From contig QJNS01000100.1 of NCBI GenBank assembly GCA_004154925.1, forward strand, positions 1 through 64,000: a stretch of DNA of 64,000 nt, read 5' to 3'. The stretch comes from Monosporascus cannonballus. Lineage: Eukaryota; Ascomycota; Sordariomycetes; Xylariales. Below, piece by piece: positions 29,240 through 39,694 of the stretch (position 1 is its first letter; each line of letters starts with the position of its first letter). The position numbers were made by a program, and so were the translations under genes. The notes below the pieces were generated by a model. That model searched no databases and had not been told where the DNA came from. It saw only the letters and a program-made list of their open reading frames with translations.

Positions 29240-29445
29240 TATAAGAATACAGCCCTTATAAGGATAAGGCTAATAACCGACCAGTTACCGATTAGTTATT
29301 AACTTACTTATTAGTATAAATCCACCATCTGGCAGCTAGTAGGAAACGCCAGATGGAAGTAACCTAATATATTCATTTTTTGGAATCTGCTTTACGGCTG
29401 GTCGGAGATCACCTCACCCAGCTCACAGCTGTCCATTATCTTACA
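29240..29445 (+). repeat. 3' LTR of element IV
   Basis: A 206-bp LTR, the same length as its partner, starting TATAAGAATACAGCCC (RIP form of TGTGAG) and ending TCTTACA, followed by GTTAC. Confidence 0.92.
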
Positions 29446-29511
29446 GTTACAAATAAAAAAAGCACTTACCAGAAAAATCTTAAGGGCAAAATTTGGGAAA
29501 AAAGAAGATCG

Positions 29512-29948
29512 TGTTATAACTCAGCCAAAGGAGGGTCTCGGAAATAGTTACTTAATAACCGAAACAGAACCCAAATAAGTCGGAATTACGTAACATGGAT
29601 CCGGAATAATCTAAAGGATTTAACGGGATCTATACAGTTATCTAATATGGATCCGGAATAATTTAAGGGATTTAACGGAATCCATACAATTATCCAGTAT
29701 AAATCCGGAATAATCCAAAAAATTTAACGAAATCTAGGAAAAAATATATACGTTTATTATTTCCATAATTTAAATAGCTTTAACTTACAACACTTATTAA
29801 TACCAATCGTTTGCAATACGTTTTTGCGCCTTTGGTATTAAGAGACGTAACTAAGTTATTTTATTGCTACAGAGTTCCACGATACTCCTGCTAACATAAA
29901 CCCGTACGACTAAGGTTTAATAATTGGTTAAACCGCCTAGCCGTCACA
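29512..29948 (+). repeat. 3' LTR of element III
   Basis: A 437-bp LTR, TGTTATAACTCAGCC to GCCGTCACA, equal in length to the 5' copy 13.4 kb away. Confidence 0.88.
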
Positions 29949-30290
29949 TCCAGTTCTTTTTTTAATAATAAAACGATAACTTTTATGATCTAATCTAAAG
30001 TTAATAATTCGGGCAATATTCCTATTTTTATCGTCGGGGAATTTTCGGACTAACTGGCTATATCTCGCAAAATTGTTATTCCGCGTTTTCCTTCTGCCAT
30101 TATTCGATATTCTGGTACGTAAGTCGCTATAAACTATTCTCTGCCTAACGGTTCGCATAAATAAATAAAGACATTAATATATTAAGGAAAATGGTAAAAT
30201 ACGGAATAAAAGGCAAAAAAAGCAACCCAGCAGGTAATTTATAATATGGGTAATAAATAGGTAACCATTAATGCCTGCCCTTTTTTAACT
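29949..30290 (-). other. Right flank of the left repeat block; minus-strand open frame
   Basis: A minus-strand open frame covers 29937-30158 (MRTVRQRIVYSDLRTR..., basic). It would continue into 14637-15693 if element III were absent. Family unknown. The composition becomes base-balanced at about 30290. Confidence 0.35.
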
Positions 30291-30294
30291 ACTC

Positions 30295-30309
30295 GGGGGC
30301 GAAGCCCCC
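30295..30309. other. GC hairpin at the AT/GC boundary
   Basis: GGGGGC-GAA-GCCCCC is a perfect 6-bp stem with a 3-nt loop. It sits exactly where the AT-rich block gives way to balanced DNA and is followed by TATATATA. It could mark an element end; not proven. Confidence 0.5.
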
Positions 30310-30633
30310 CTATATATACGCAAACTGGAACCAAACTGGTGGGTCGCTGGGCCCCGGAAAGGGGGCCGCACCTTGGCACCTGACAAATACAATAACATCT
30401 TCATATTTCAAGCTGACTTTTTGACTGTTAAGAATGTTAAAGGTTATTAATTATCATAACCGCTTTGGATTTAGTAAAAGTCCCTGTGCCCAGATGTATG
30501 GTTAAGTGAGCTATACAGGTATATAAAGTTTGGACGTGTAACAGTCCGCTAAAAGTTGCAATTTATCTGCCACCCACATGCTCCCTTACTTGGAGGCATA
30601 CATCTATGAGGCGCTACGTATGTTCGGGCGAGT

Positions 30634-30666
30634 GCCCTTCGGGTTCCCTGCGTCGCGCCGAAGGGC
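30634..30666. repeat. Inverted repeat GCCCTTCGG/CCGAAGGGC
   Basis: Two perfect 9-bp arms at 30634-30642 and 30658-30666 with a 15-nt spacer. Role unknown. Confidence 0.5.
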
Positions 30667-30740
30667 GGTATTGACATCGGATCCAGTCATTTCCCGGAGG
30701 AAACCGCCTTGTCCGTAAACCCGCAGTAAGTATATTTCCT

Positions 30741-31137
30741 GTGTTCTACCAGTACGGTCAAAAGGGGTGTCGAGCCTATCATGGTCGACAGAATACTGCA
30801 GAAATACAGGGATTGCTTAGGAGCGACGTCAATGAATGGAAACCGGAAGGATGGCCGGCGGAAAATGGACGGTTGAAATACAGGCATTGGCTGGTGGCGC
30901 GTTTGTCCCCGTTATCGAGATTATGCCAATGGAGAATGGCTGACGGCCAGCAGTTTGGACTGGGCTACAACAGGTGTCCCCGGGAGCACCTGGCGGAGTT
31001 GCAAATCTTCAAGATATCTGCCACTCTCGTGCGTGATTATTCGATCAGGCAGGTCGGTCAGGAGAAAGGAGCGAAAGTGAAAGGCTTATTTCGCGGTTAT
31101 CCCACATTCCTGGCCGGTTTATATTGAGAGGCAGTAA
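30741..31137 (+). pseudogene. Cytochrome P450, C-terminal fragment
   Basis: The translation contains the end of a fungal P450. A DVNEWKPEGW segment matches the 'F.PERW' region. The haem-ligand region FGLGYNRCPREHLAEL keeps the Cys ligand but lacks the usual Arg and the Gly two residues after the Cys. It runs into IFKISATLVRDYSIRQV. After a frameshift the tail reads AYFAVIPHSWPVYIE, typical of pisatin-demethylase-like fungal P450s, with a stop at 31135-31137. The N-terminal two thirds are absent upstream. The damage is indels and substitutions without an AT shift, unlike the RIP blocks. A second P450 fragment (N-terminal) lies at 39695. Original substrate unknown. Confidence 0.75.
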
Positions 31138-32785
31138 AGCCAGGAGACTGGTCGGAGGATAGGGGCGGAAAACAAGATGGCACATCCTCGGGATCTAATC
31201 ATAGGGAGTCACAGATGCTCGTTTGAACAATGAATTGCTATACCTTCTAAGACTACACTATTTACGGAGTACATGCCGCATATTTAGTTTTAACTACGCT
31301 TCTGTGCAACGTTCGCCTGCATAGAGGGGGAGGCTGTAATACGATAAATCACGAAGCAGCAACCGTAAACGGCGTCCATACACCAGTTAATACTGCGATG
31401 GCTAGGTATATACGACGAGAGGCGGCGGGGCGGATCATACATGCTTTCCTCCTTGACGGAAAACTGAGGCATGTCGTATTTGTCGTATCTTCCATGTAGA
31501 CGGTTCGTCAAATCTGTTGAACGTTGGATTGTAATCGCTGATAAGATGGCGGGCGACAAAATGCACGGTGTCAAAAGCGATATCTACAGTCGACATAGCC
31601 TGCTCCCAGTGTGCCGGTTTCCATGTGTATTTCCTCTAGTCTAGGAAAGCTTGAGATCAGGGCCTGAAGTCGCACACCTTGACGAATAGGTCTAGCCTAG
31701 AACGACTCTTGTGCGCTAACAGTCTAAAACACTCAAGGAGCCACTCTCGTCACCAGATATTATAGGATAGCGGCATCTTAGGCTGATGGGATTGGGGCAA
31801 TGATCGTTGACGTATGCCTTCGATTTAGCGTAGAGAGCTTGGAACGAACGAGGGTTATTGCGTCGCATTGTTTTTTCCCTTGACTTCCCAAATAGGAATG
31901 TGGCTCAATATCCAGTAATGCGGCTCGTTTTGCCGGGCTGCGCATGCGTTTGACGGATCCAGATGGTTCATAGGTATTGGTCCGTCTCCTAGTCTAGTAC
32001 CAGGGCCCTGGAAGCCCTGGAGCACCTGGACCAAGGAGTGGGTCCCTGGCACACCCTTCCCCCCTTTAATTCGGGCTTGATTCTGTCTTTAAAACGACTG
32101 TATATGTCATGCTCGCTGCGGCCCGCGGTAGCCCCACGCCCTGAGTTTTGCATATAATGGGGTTACCAGAAAGCCTACGCATTTAGGTGGCAAGTAATGG
32201 ATGTTGCATTGGGTCTGGTTCTACCTAGCTAAGCGCGGCTGGAGAATTCCTCCCTTGTGCACTGAAGTTCCCAAATGGCGATATAGCAAAAATCCCCAAT
32301 TTTGCATATACGTATCAGGGATAACAGAAACGGCATGCTCTTGGATGGAATACGCACCAATTGGTAGGAGTCTGATGTAACCCCGGGTGCTTCCACAATC
32401 GTGAAATTACGTAGGAAACTCATGTACTTGGCAGGCTTTTTCGAGCTAATTGAGCTCAAAGCTCCCATGCAACCACTCTACCCCGGAGATTGATAAGCAT
32501 TATGACGCGAAATGGTGACACTGATCTCGACGTTTCTCCAGTCAAGGAGCTCCACCAGCTCTCACCGCCATGGAAACCGACATAATCCCTTTGAGAGGAA
32601 TCGATTGCAAGGTCTCGGACATCCCCCTACAAGCTGATCTCACTCAATAATTGCTATCAGATTGGCATCGTATCTGAAGAGGTTCGCTGCTTTATGGCGT
32701 CAGGTATGAGATAGGTCGGTCGTTAGCCTAAGTTGGCATCTGCAATGAGAAAGCGAAGTGTTTTCATTGGAACGAAGGACGTTCA
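31138..32785. other. Balanced-composition DNA without a recognised gene
   Basis: Short open frames occur on both strands (for example minus 31290-31574 and minus 32229-32468), but none resembles a known family or shows codon structure. These may be remains of older genes. Confidence 0.5.
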
Positions 32786-34384
32786 GTGTCCATGGCCAAC
32801 GCTCCATCGGGAGCTGAAGCTGTCACTAATATCACCGTTATGTCAGGGAGAAAGCTAGTCCCGGCTCTCAGGCAACTAGCGGTAGCAACGGCATATGAGG
32901 CTAATGGATCTAGCAGCCCCAGCCTGGACGGTAGAAAGACGCACGGGCTGGCTAAACTGAATACAGGGCACCACGAGCCTCTCAAGCCTGCCGGTGTTCT
33001 CGATTACTTTGAGAAATTTGATGTCACTCCAGTGATGGCGGAGAGTTCGTCGCGTGGACCTCGCGGGATGGCTGAGAGCACCGAACTCTGACGAGTTACT
33101 GTGGGATCTCGCGATCACAGGTGATCTTCCAAGTTTCTTCCACGGTGGCAGAGCGCAAGCTGACACTAGAATAATCTCGCAGCGGGGAGCCGTCTTCTTC
33201 CGCAAACAAGACGGCATCACCATCGATCTGCAGAAGTATTGAATCTGAATAATGCCAAAGAATATGAGGTCCCACACTACGGCGGGACATTATTAGTTCT
33301 CATAAAAAGGAACTCGTACAGCTTCTCGGCGAGCTCCCGGGCAGGCCGGCGGCGTCGGGGCTGCACATCCATCCCGTCAGCAATTCGTCGCGCAAGCAGG
33401 GGGCAGGCGATGATGAAATCAGAGTTATATCGTCCGTGGCTCCAAGAAGCTTAACGTGAGCCGTTTCCTCCAATAGAGAAGCGTCAGAGCCAGCAGGGTC
33501 AGTGGTAAGAGACTCTTGAGGCCGGAACCCCCACTTCCGTGATCCTGCTTCTGATGGAACATTGAATAGACACGCTCTGGGTTTTCCCGCTACGAGCTCT
33601 ATGGCCGGATCATGAAGTCTCTGCAGGGGTTCTTGAACACTCTGACGGCTTATTACGCGCAACCGGGATTTAAAGATACTGCATACGCGAACGGGTTTAA
33701 GTTGTATTCAGGTATACGTGGTACGCCCGAGAACGTCTGAGATTCTCGAAGCCATCCACCCGGTAATTCGGACCAATCCCATCACGAAATGGAAGAGCGT
33801 ACGTCAGTTGCTTTTTTTCAACTGGTCCTACTAGCACTCTCTCAACGATTACATGTTTATCATGAATCCTGCAACAGGCTGTGTTTTTATTACTGACTAG
33901 GTTTTAAGGCCTTTGCCGTTAGCCATCACGTGCAGAAGATACACGAACTCGCCGACTAGGCGTCCCGCGGCTTCCTAGCTTGGCTAGTCTGCCATATTTT
34001 AGAGAATCACGACCTCCAGGTCCGGCATCGGTAGCAGAACGCCAACGACCTCGCTATCTAGGATAATCCCAGCGTATACCATGCCGCCACCCCGGACACA
34101 CCTCCGACAACCTGGACGGGCGTACGAGACCGAGGGCAATTGGCCTTGGAGAGACGCCGTACTTCGACCCCCAGAGTACTACGAGGAGAGAAGCTCTTGC
34201 CGCACAGGCTTTAGACCTGGCTTGGCGTCTTCGTTTTACTGAGGTGTTGATTCGCGAACTGGCTAGGATGGGAGTAGAGGGCTGTGCTAAGACTCCATCC
34301 GCTTCGTATGAGACCCTGACACCACACATTGAAGCATCTGCAATTAAAGGAGAACTTATCAGGTTGACCTCTAGAAGGTTCTGA
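32786..34384 (+). pseudogene. TauD/TfdA-type alpha-ketoglutarate-dependent dioxygenase pseudogene
   Basis: Pieces of a fungal TauD-family dioxygenase occur in correct order but in different frames: the N-terminus from 32786, VDLAGWLRAPNSDELLWDL near 33051-33115, RGAVFFRKQDGITIDLQK, GLHIHPVSNSSR near 33360-33397, SRYELYGRIMKSLQGFL and GIRGTPENV (33579-33739), IHPVIRTNP near 33755-33790, and RPRAIGLGETPYFDP near 34126-34170. At least four frame changes and several stops are present. The segment that should hold the HxD iron ligands (about 33430-33570) is unrecognisable. A likely ruined intron lies at about 33120-33180. The last piece continues open for about 65 residues beyond the usual C-terminus, to a TGA at 34382-34384. 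The living enzyme would use Fe(II), 2-oxoglutarate and O2; its substrate is not known. Confidence 0.8.
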
Positions 34385-35640
34385 CTAAACAAGCGAGGCA
34401 TGAAGCCTCCTTAAATACACGTAAACACAGCAGTAGCCGTGAGAAAGCAATACCGAAGGTGGCTTATAAGTAATTTGGCTAGGAGCTGATCTATTTGGGC
34501 TAATCCAAGCTATTGATCAGCTACTAACCCTTAATTTTCACATCTCGTTAAGTTATGTGTATAGTCGCCGATGACTACGTACCTGAGATCCTGATCAAAG
34601 GGGTTTCACGGTTCCCATAATCTAGTTGTCTTCAAAGGGACCCCACACGCTCCATGGGCAATGTTTCTTATGGTGCCAAGTTCCCCTAGTATGAGCATTT
34701 CCGTCATAGCATCTTACTCAGTGTGAAATACCTCATCTATTGCAAATGCACCGCGGCGTGTCTAGGTGATTACGCATACTGCTTGTCTGTGTTTAGACTC
34801 CAGAGTTACGGCGCCTTCACTCTTTAAAAGCATAGGAGGACATGTTCAAGTCTAGGTTTCGCGGACGAGAAAGCATAGGGAGTTGAGGGTAAAGATTGAG
34901 TGTCTACTTAGAATAAGGTTTCTCTATATCTCTCGTATGGAAACCACCGTACATGATATTCCGAGCTCATCGGCCGATTGAACTGGTTAATGCGCCAATC
35001 CAAAGGCACCGAACATTGGCCAATTGAATATTTCGTACTTCATATATTAAAATGATAACTTATTATAAGGTTGACGCCACTTACAACCCACGCGGCTTGC
35101 CGAAACAGCCGAACGGTTCCTCGATGGTGGACTAATGTCCGTTCAATATTGAATGGCTGCCCAGCCTGTCCGGGTTAAACAGCGGAGAGCTAAGTGCAAG
35201 ATCCACACTTCCCCCCATATCAGCAGATTCAGCACCCGAGAGAGGGAGCGAGTCGGTTTTAGACAAGCGTTACCGGGTGTCATATCTATTTTCGGACAGC
35301 TGCTCAAGGTCCGTAAACTAATGCGAGCAAATTCCCGGCGCGCGGGAAGAAGCTGGCCCCTCAGGGTTTCCGCCAGTAGAGCCCATCGCAGCCACTGACC
35401 CACCGCGACATAATCTCTCCTGAGCGCTTAGGTGGGTCGAGTCCTGTTTCACGTAGATGCACTCATAGGATCGCGCATCCCTCAATGGGGCAATACCCCT
35501 TTGTAAGGCCTTCTAGAAGCCATAGAAAAGGCAAGCGATATCCTCTTACAGAACATGAACGTGTAGCACTACAGAGCCTTACGTTCTTTCGTTCATTCCT
35601 TTCTACAAACCTTCCGGTCGTTCATTCGACTATCTACACT
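34385..35640. other. Intergenic DNA; includes pectin lyase upstream region
   Basis: No gene is recognised. Overlapping open frames on both strands at about 35143-35403 have no family resemblance. The last few hundred bases form the 5' region of the pectin lyase gene. Confidence 0.5.
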
Positions 35641-35659
35641 CTTTAGCCTGGTAGCAATC

Positions 35660-36884
35660 ATGAAGTTCTCTTCTTCTATCGCGTTTGTCGCGGCTGCGCT
35701 GCTCAGCTCTGTTTCCGCTTTGCCCAACTCCCTCCAGCCCCGTGCCGTCGTCTCTGGTGCCGCTGAGGGCTTTGCCAAGGGCGTTACCGGCGGTGGCAAT
35801 GCCTCCCCCGTCACCCCCAAGACCACGGCCGAGCTCATCAAGTATCTTGGCGATAGCTCGCCTCGCGTCATCATCCTAGATCGGGAATTCGACTTTACCG
35901 GCACCGAGGGACGCGCGGTAGACTCCGGTTGCGCCCCGTGGGGTACTGGTTCCGCATGCCAGATTGCTATCAACAAGAACGGCTGGTGCGACAACTTCCA
36001 GCCCAACGCTCCAAAGGTCTCCAAGATTACCTATGACAAGGCTGGTGTGCTCGGCATCACGGTCGCTTCCGACAAGACGCTTGTTGGCGTAGGATCTAAA
36101 GGCGTCATCAAAGGCAAGGGTCTGCGTATGGTTAACGGCGTCAAGAACATCATCATCCAGAACGTCCACATCACCAACATCAACGCTCAATATGTTTGGG
36201 GAGGCGATGGCATTACCATCGACGGTGCCGATATGGTGTGGATCGACCATGTCAAGGTAGGCTTGAACTCATGACTCCACGTATATTCACAAGGCCATAC
36301 GGGATCCCGACTTGCTAACAATTCAACAGACTTCCCTCATCGGCCGCCAGCATATTGTCCTTGGCAACAAGGCGTCCAACCGTGTCACCATCTCCAACAG
36401 CGAAATCGACGGGCAGAGCAAGTGGTCTGCGACGTGCAATGGCAACCACTACTGGGGATTGTACTTCACCGGTTCCAACGACATGGTGACGCTGAAGGGC
36501 AACTACATCCACCACACCTCTGGACGCTCTCCTAAGGTCGCCGGTAACACGCTGCTGCATGCCGTCAACAACCACTTCGGCCCCTCCCCGGGACACAACT
36601 TCGAGATCGACTCCGGTGCCAAAATCCTGGCCGAGGGCAATGTATTCACAGACGCGCGCGCTCCTCTCGACACCACAGTGAAGGGTCAGCTGTTCACCGC
36701 AGACAACGGTGGTGCCTGCAAGGCCGCCCTTGGGCGCGACTGCGTCCCCAACTCCCGGAGCAGTTCCGGGGCCTTCTCTGGCTCTGACACCAGTCTCCTG
36801 CAGCACTTCAAGGGAAAGAACATTGCGTCTGCTTCATCTGCCTCTCGGGTTGACTCCAGCAGAGCTGGTTTCGGTAAAATCTAA
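35660..36884 (+). CDS. Pectin lyase, polysaccharide lyase family 1 (secreted)
   Basis: Two exons, 35660-36256 and 36330-36884. The 73-bp intron has GT...AG ends and a GCTAAC branch site at 36314-36319, and splices in phase 0 to give 383 aa. Residues 1-20 are a signal peptide (AxA-type cleavage after VSA), followed by a possible Kex2-like PR site at 27-28. The PL1 beta-helix core contains [20 protein letters not shown] (Asp183), CNGNHYWG (235-242), [10 protein letters not shown] and SGRSPKV (Arg265, the position of the catalytic Arg in fungal pectin lyases), then [14 protein letters not shown] and the Trp residues favour pectin lyase over pectate lyase. It would cleave methyl-esterified homogalacturonan by beta-elimination outside the cell. 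The length fits the family and no lesion is visible; ATG context has A at -3. Neighbours on both sides are decayed, so its retention suggests selection. Confidence 0.93.
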
Positions 36885-37583
36885 TCTTCTAATCCATGCG
36901 TTGAAAGCCGTTTCTTAGGTGGAGCGGCACTTGAAGATGGGCAGTAGTCAATTCGGTGTCAGATAAATACAACATTCGAGCTTTTCAAGATTGCCTTGCT
37001 TGCTCCTTTGAATTGTCCAGACATATTTTAAAGATTAGTGATATGCGGCACGGGTGGTTGACCCCAAGACACTCCGAGTTAAGGGTTCGTTTTAGGAATA
37101 AAAATGCGGTTTAATCGGTGTGAAGATCATATTAAAAATCTATTCAATCTTTCAATTCCCTTCTATACGTTTAAGTATCACAAATCTAATGTTTACTGAT
37201 CCTCTACGTTGAAGCGCTCTGGATACCAGCGTCGGCCCAGATAGATATCATGAGGTGAGTCCTTCACATCCTTGGGGTGCGACATTGTCAGGTCTACTAC
37301 GAGGTACTTGAGACGTTAAATGGGAAGTCGGCAAAGTCCATTAACAAGACCGAGCCCGTGACCAAAAGAAATCTGCCGCAAGAGACGACGTTAATTAAAG
37401 GGGGTGAAAAGGTGGAAACCCTTTCTGATGGGAAATAATCTAGTCAATGCAACTATCAATCTGGAGGAGGGGCGGAGCATTTTCGAACCGACATACTATC
37501 TTGCCCTTCGTGTTGCTGACAGGGGATATCAATCCAGACCTCTTGAGGCGCCTATACGTAGCCTACCAAGGCAGCTCTGTGCC
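36885..37583. other. Intergenic region, pectin lyase 3' side
   Basis: No complete gene is seen. On the minus strand near 37200-37300 a short piece reads SPHDIYLGRRWYPERF before a stop; it looks like the end of some protein, but the family is not recognised. Confidence 0.4.
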
Positions 37584-38610
37584 TCAGTAACCCATGAACT
37601 TCCCGCCGTGTGTCTCCTTTGTCGCTCCGTCGATCAGCGCCACCACCCCCTTGCAAGCATCAGCGGTGTCCACAGGGGTGCGTTCGAACCCCAAGAGATT
37701 CGTTGCCCGGTTGCAAAGTTCGGTAGCAGCGAAGCCGGGATCAGCCACGAAAGCCATGATCTCCTCATCGGCATCATGCTCTTCGTTAGCCAGTGCACAT
37801 ACGTCTTCGTCGCCCCGTAAACGGCATCCAGAAAAGGCAGTTGATTTCTAGCCGTCTTTAGTTAGGTATCATCATGGGGAGGGCATATCGGCTTACTGGT
37901 AAATTGACTACAATGTTACTTTACCGTCTTCGAAACATCCCCCGACATAGAAGCGATGGAGAACCTGCCCGGAGCGTTCCAGCGGAGGAACCTATAGTGA
38001 CCCAGATAGGGTTCGTAGACTTCAGCAGCAGCGGGAGCGTAGCCTGGTATAGCCAGACTACCCCCATGACATTCCGCACGAAGTGTGCCATCGCGTCGGC
38101 CATTTCAGTTCTGAGAACTTGGGATGAGATAAGGAAACGCCTGCATTAGCGACGACGTCTAGTGTCACATGCTAATGTTGAACCTTCTAGATAGTGGCTA
38201 GACAGGGGTTGTAGGCGTATATATAGGGCCCTTTTCCTCTCGTATATTGGAAGGGGACAGGTGTTACTGGTCAGATCTATATACCGCTACCCTCCTGCGA
38301 GACGGCTTCTTCCTGCCTTTTACGCTGCTGCACCCTTTTCTCTGACATCTAGACTATTGATGCCCTGAGCAAGGAGATCTTCTCACGGCCTCTGAGACAT
38401 CTGGCTCGACGGTCGCGTCGACCTTGGCCATGATGAGCGGCTGCCCGGACCCTTAGGCAAGTCGTTGAGAGCTTGAGATTGGGGATGTTTGGGACCTCGA
38501 TTGGCCGCAATAATAGTATAATCCGGCTTGGCGAGGTAGCGTTGGAGGAGACCTTTACCTAAGCCCCTATTGAATTTGGTGCCACTAATCAGGATTGTAA
38601 GAGGGGACAT
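37584..38610 (-). pseudogene. Short-chain dehydrogenase/reductase pseudogene, split by a solo LTR
   Basis: On the minus strand from 38610: MSPLTILISGTKFNRGLGKG (Rossmann Gly motif of an SDR), then KVDATVEPDVSEAV in another frame. After the inserted LTR follow LDVVANAGVSLSHPKF, HFVRNVMGVVWLYQATLPLL and WVTIGSSAG, then after a damaged YxxxK region AFVADPGFAATELCNRATN and ALIDGATKETHGGKFMGY with a TGA at 37584-37586. The order and motifs fit fungal SDRs annotated as norsolorinic-acid-ketoreductase-like. At least three frameshifts are independent of the LTR, and the YxxxK catalytic segment is lost. It would have been an NAD(P)H-dependent oxidoreductase. Upstream at 39695 lies a P450 remnant, so this may be debris of a secondary-metabolite cluster. 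Confidence 0.85.
38163..38347. mobile_element. Solo LTR 1 (185 bp) inside the SDR pseudogene
   Basis: It begins TGTCA and ends TGACA and is flanked by TCTAG on both sides (38158-38162 and 38348-38352). An internal TATATA is at about 38218. Deleting the LTR and one TCTAG joins codons for GINS and LDVVANAG in one frame. The right end (CACCCTTTTCTCTGACA) matches solo LTR 2. Confidence 0.9.
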
Positions 38611-39694
38611 ATTGTCGATTTCGGATATGGAAGTTTTGAAGTAAAGCGTCTTGACATGTGTCTTCCGCTATCGTTTTAGAGGTTAAGGGGTTCTTTATAT
38701 GGTAGTTAGTTGGGTTGTGCTTGTTCGTCCACCCGGTTTCAGTCACTAAGAGATCACACTACTAACCTTCCCAACCAGCTACGTATGGGGGCGACGAGTC
38801 GTAAATAACAGCGCATTTACATGTCATGTCAGGCTGCAAATGCAACTGGGGATGGGTTTCTCAGGTTCCTCCTGAATCGTCGAAGTACAGGACAAGGCTG
38901 CATGTGTGTGACGCGACGGAAATTTTACGAACGCTTTCAGTGGATATTGCGTTGCCACCGGATATGCCTAGTCTGAAGTACGATGTTCGCTCGGTGGTAT
39001 CCCAAAACGCACATGGGGTATACCGAAGCCATTGGCCACGCCGATTACCATCCAAGCGGCGCATTTCCTTCTTCCGCGCCGATGGTGCAAGCCCTTCAAC
39101 GGTCAGGTAGCATTGGGTATTCGACCCCTTCCCCCTGCGATATCGAATAAAGTAATGTTGCTAAGAGGAAGAGCCTTGGCTCCCACTGTTGCTTGTTAAG
39201 GAGATTGGTAAACCAGGCTGGCAGCACCTTGAACAGCCCCTTAGAGTTCCATATGCCGGGGTATCGCCTTCATTTGATACGCAGTATACCAACCACCATT
39301 AAACCCCCTGTCGAATCAGCTCGCGGTTGGCGAATTTGATCTAGAAATCCCTCATTGGGGCAACCCACCTAATAAACTATCTTGCTTGCCGTAATAATGT
39401 GATGCTTACTTCTTACGCCTTCTGCCACCAGTGTCACGGCCATCGTTTACCATAATGACTGTGCCTCTCACAGCATACCTCCCTTGGATGCTACTATACC
39501 ATAGGCGGCCCTGTCCTTTCTTTGAGAGCCTTGTGACTAGTAGCACGTCTAGAGCAACTTCTCCTTAATGATTTCGGGCGTTTATGCCAGTACCGGAAAG
39601 TAACCTCGTCTCCAGCAATGATGTCCCTGAAGCCGGTGATGCGAGAGTATCCCTTGGATCTGCCAACCAGAGTTCAACTGTATGATCTCGAGAT
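38611..39694. other. Balanced-composition DNA without a recognised gene
   Basis: Several short open frames occur on both strands (38826-39110 plus, 38861-39064 minus) but there is no recognisable domain. It may hold further decayed coding sequence. Confidence 0.45.

Larger units (their letters stand above)
22035..29445 (+). mobile_element. Element IV: Ty3-type LTR retrotransposon nested in element III
   Basis: A 7411-bp element with 206-bp LTRs at both ends (22035-22240 and 29240-29445). It starts TGTGAG and ends TTACA. A perfect 5-bp target duplication GTTAC flanks it (22030-22034 and 29446-29450). The LTRs are unrelated to those of elements I-III and V. Comparing the two LTRs shows strong directional decay: CAGCCACCGACCCA in the 5' copy is TAGTTATTAACTTA in the 3' copy. 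After a chromodomain near 27425-27590, about 1.6 kb of 3' internal sequence remains that I could not assign. Confidence 0.93.
15694..29948 (+). mobile_element. Element III: complete chromodomain Ty3 element carrying nested element IV
   Basis: It is bounded by two 437-bp LTRs (15694-16130, 29512-29948). The bases just outside are CCCAG (15689-15693) and TCCAG (29949-29953), a 5-bp target duplication with one C/T difference compatible with RIP. Without the nested element IV (22035-29445 plus one duplication) the length is about 6.84 kb, the same as element I. Element IV sits between the antisense ORF start and the 3' LTR. The LTRs share their right half with those of elements I, II and V but carry a different internal tandem repeat. 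Confidence 0.92.

Noticed and set aside
35593..36806. Minus-strand frames of 124-163 codons
   Set aside because: Antisense shadows of the pectin lyase exons.
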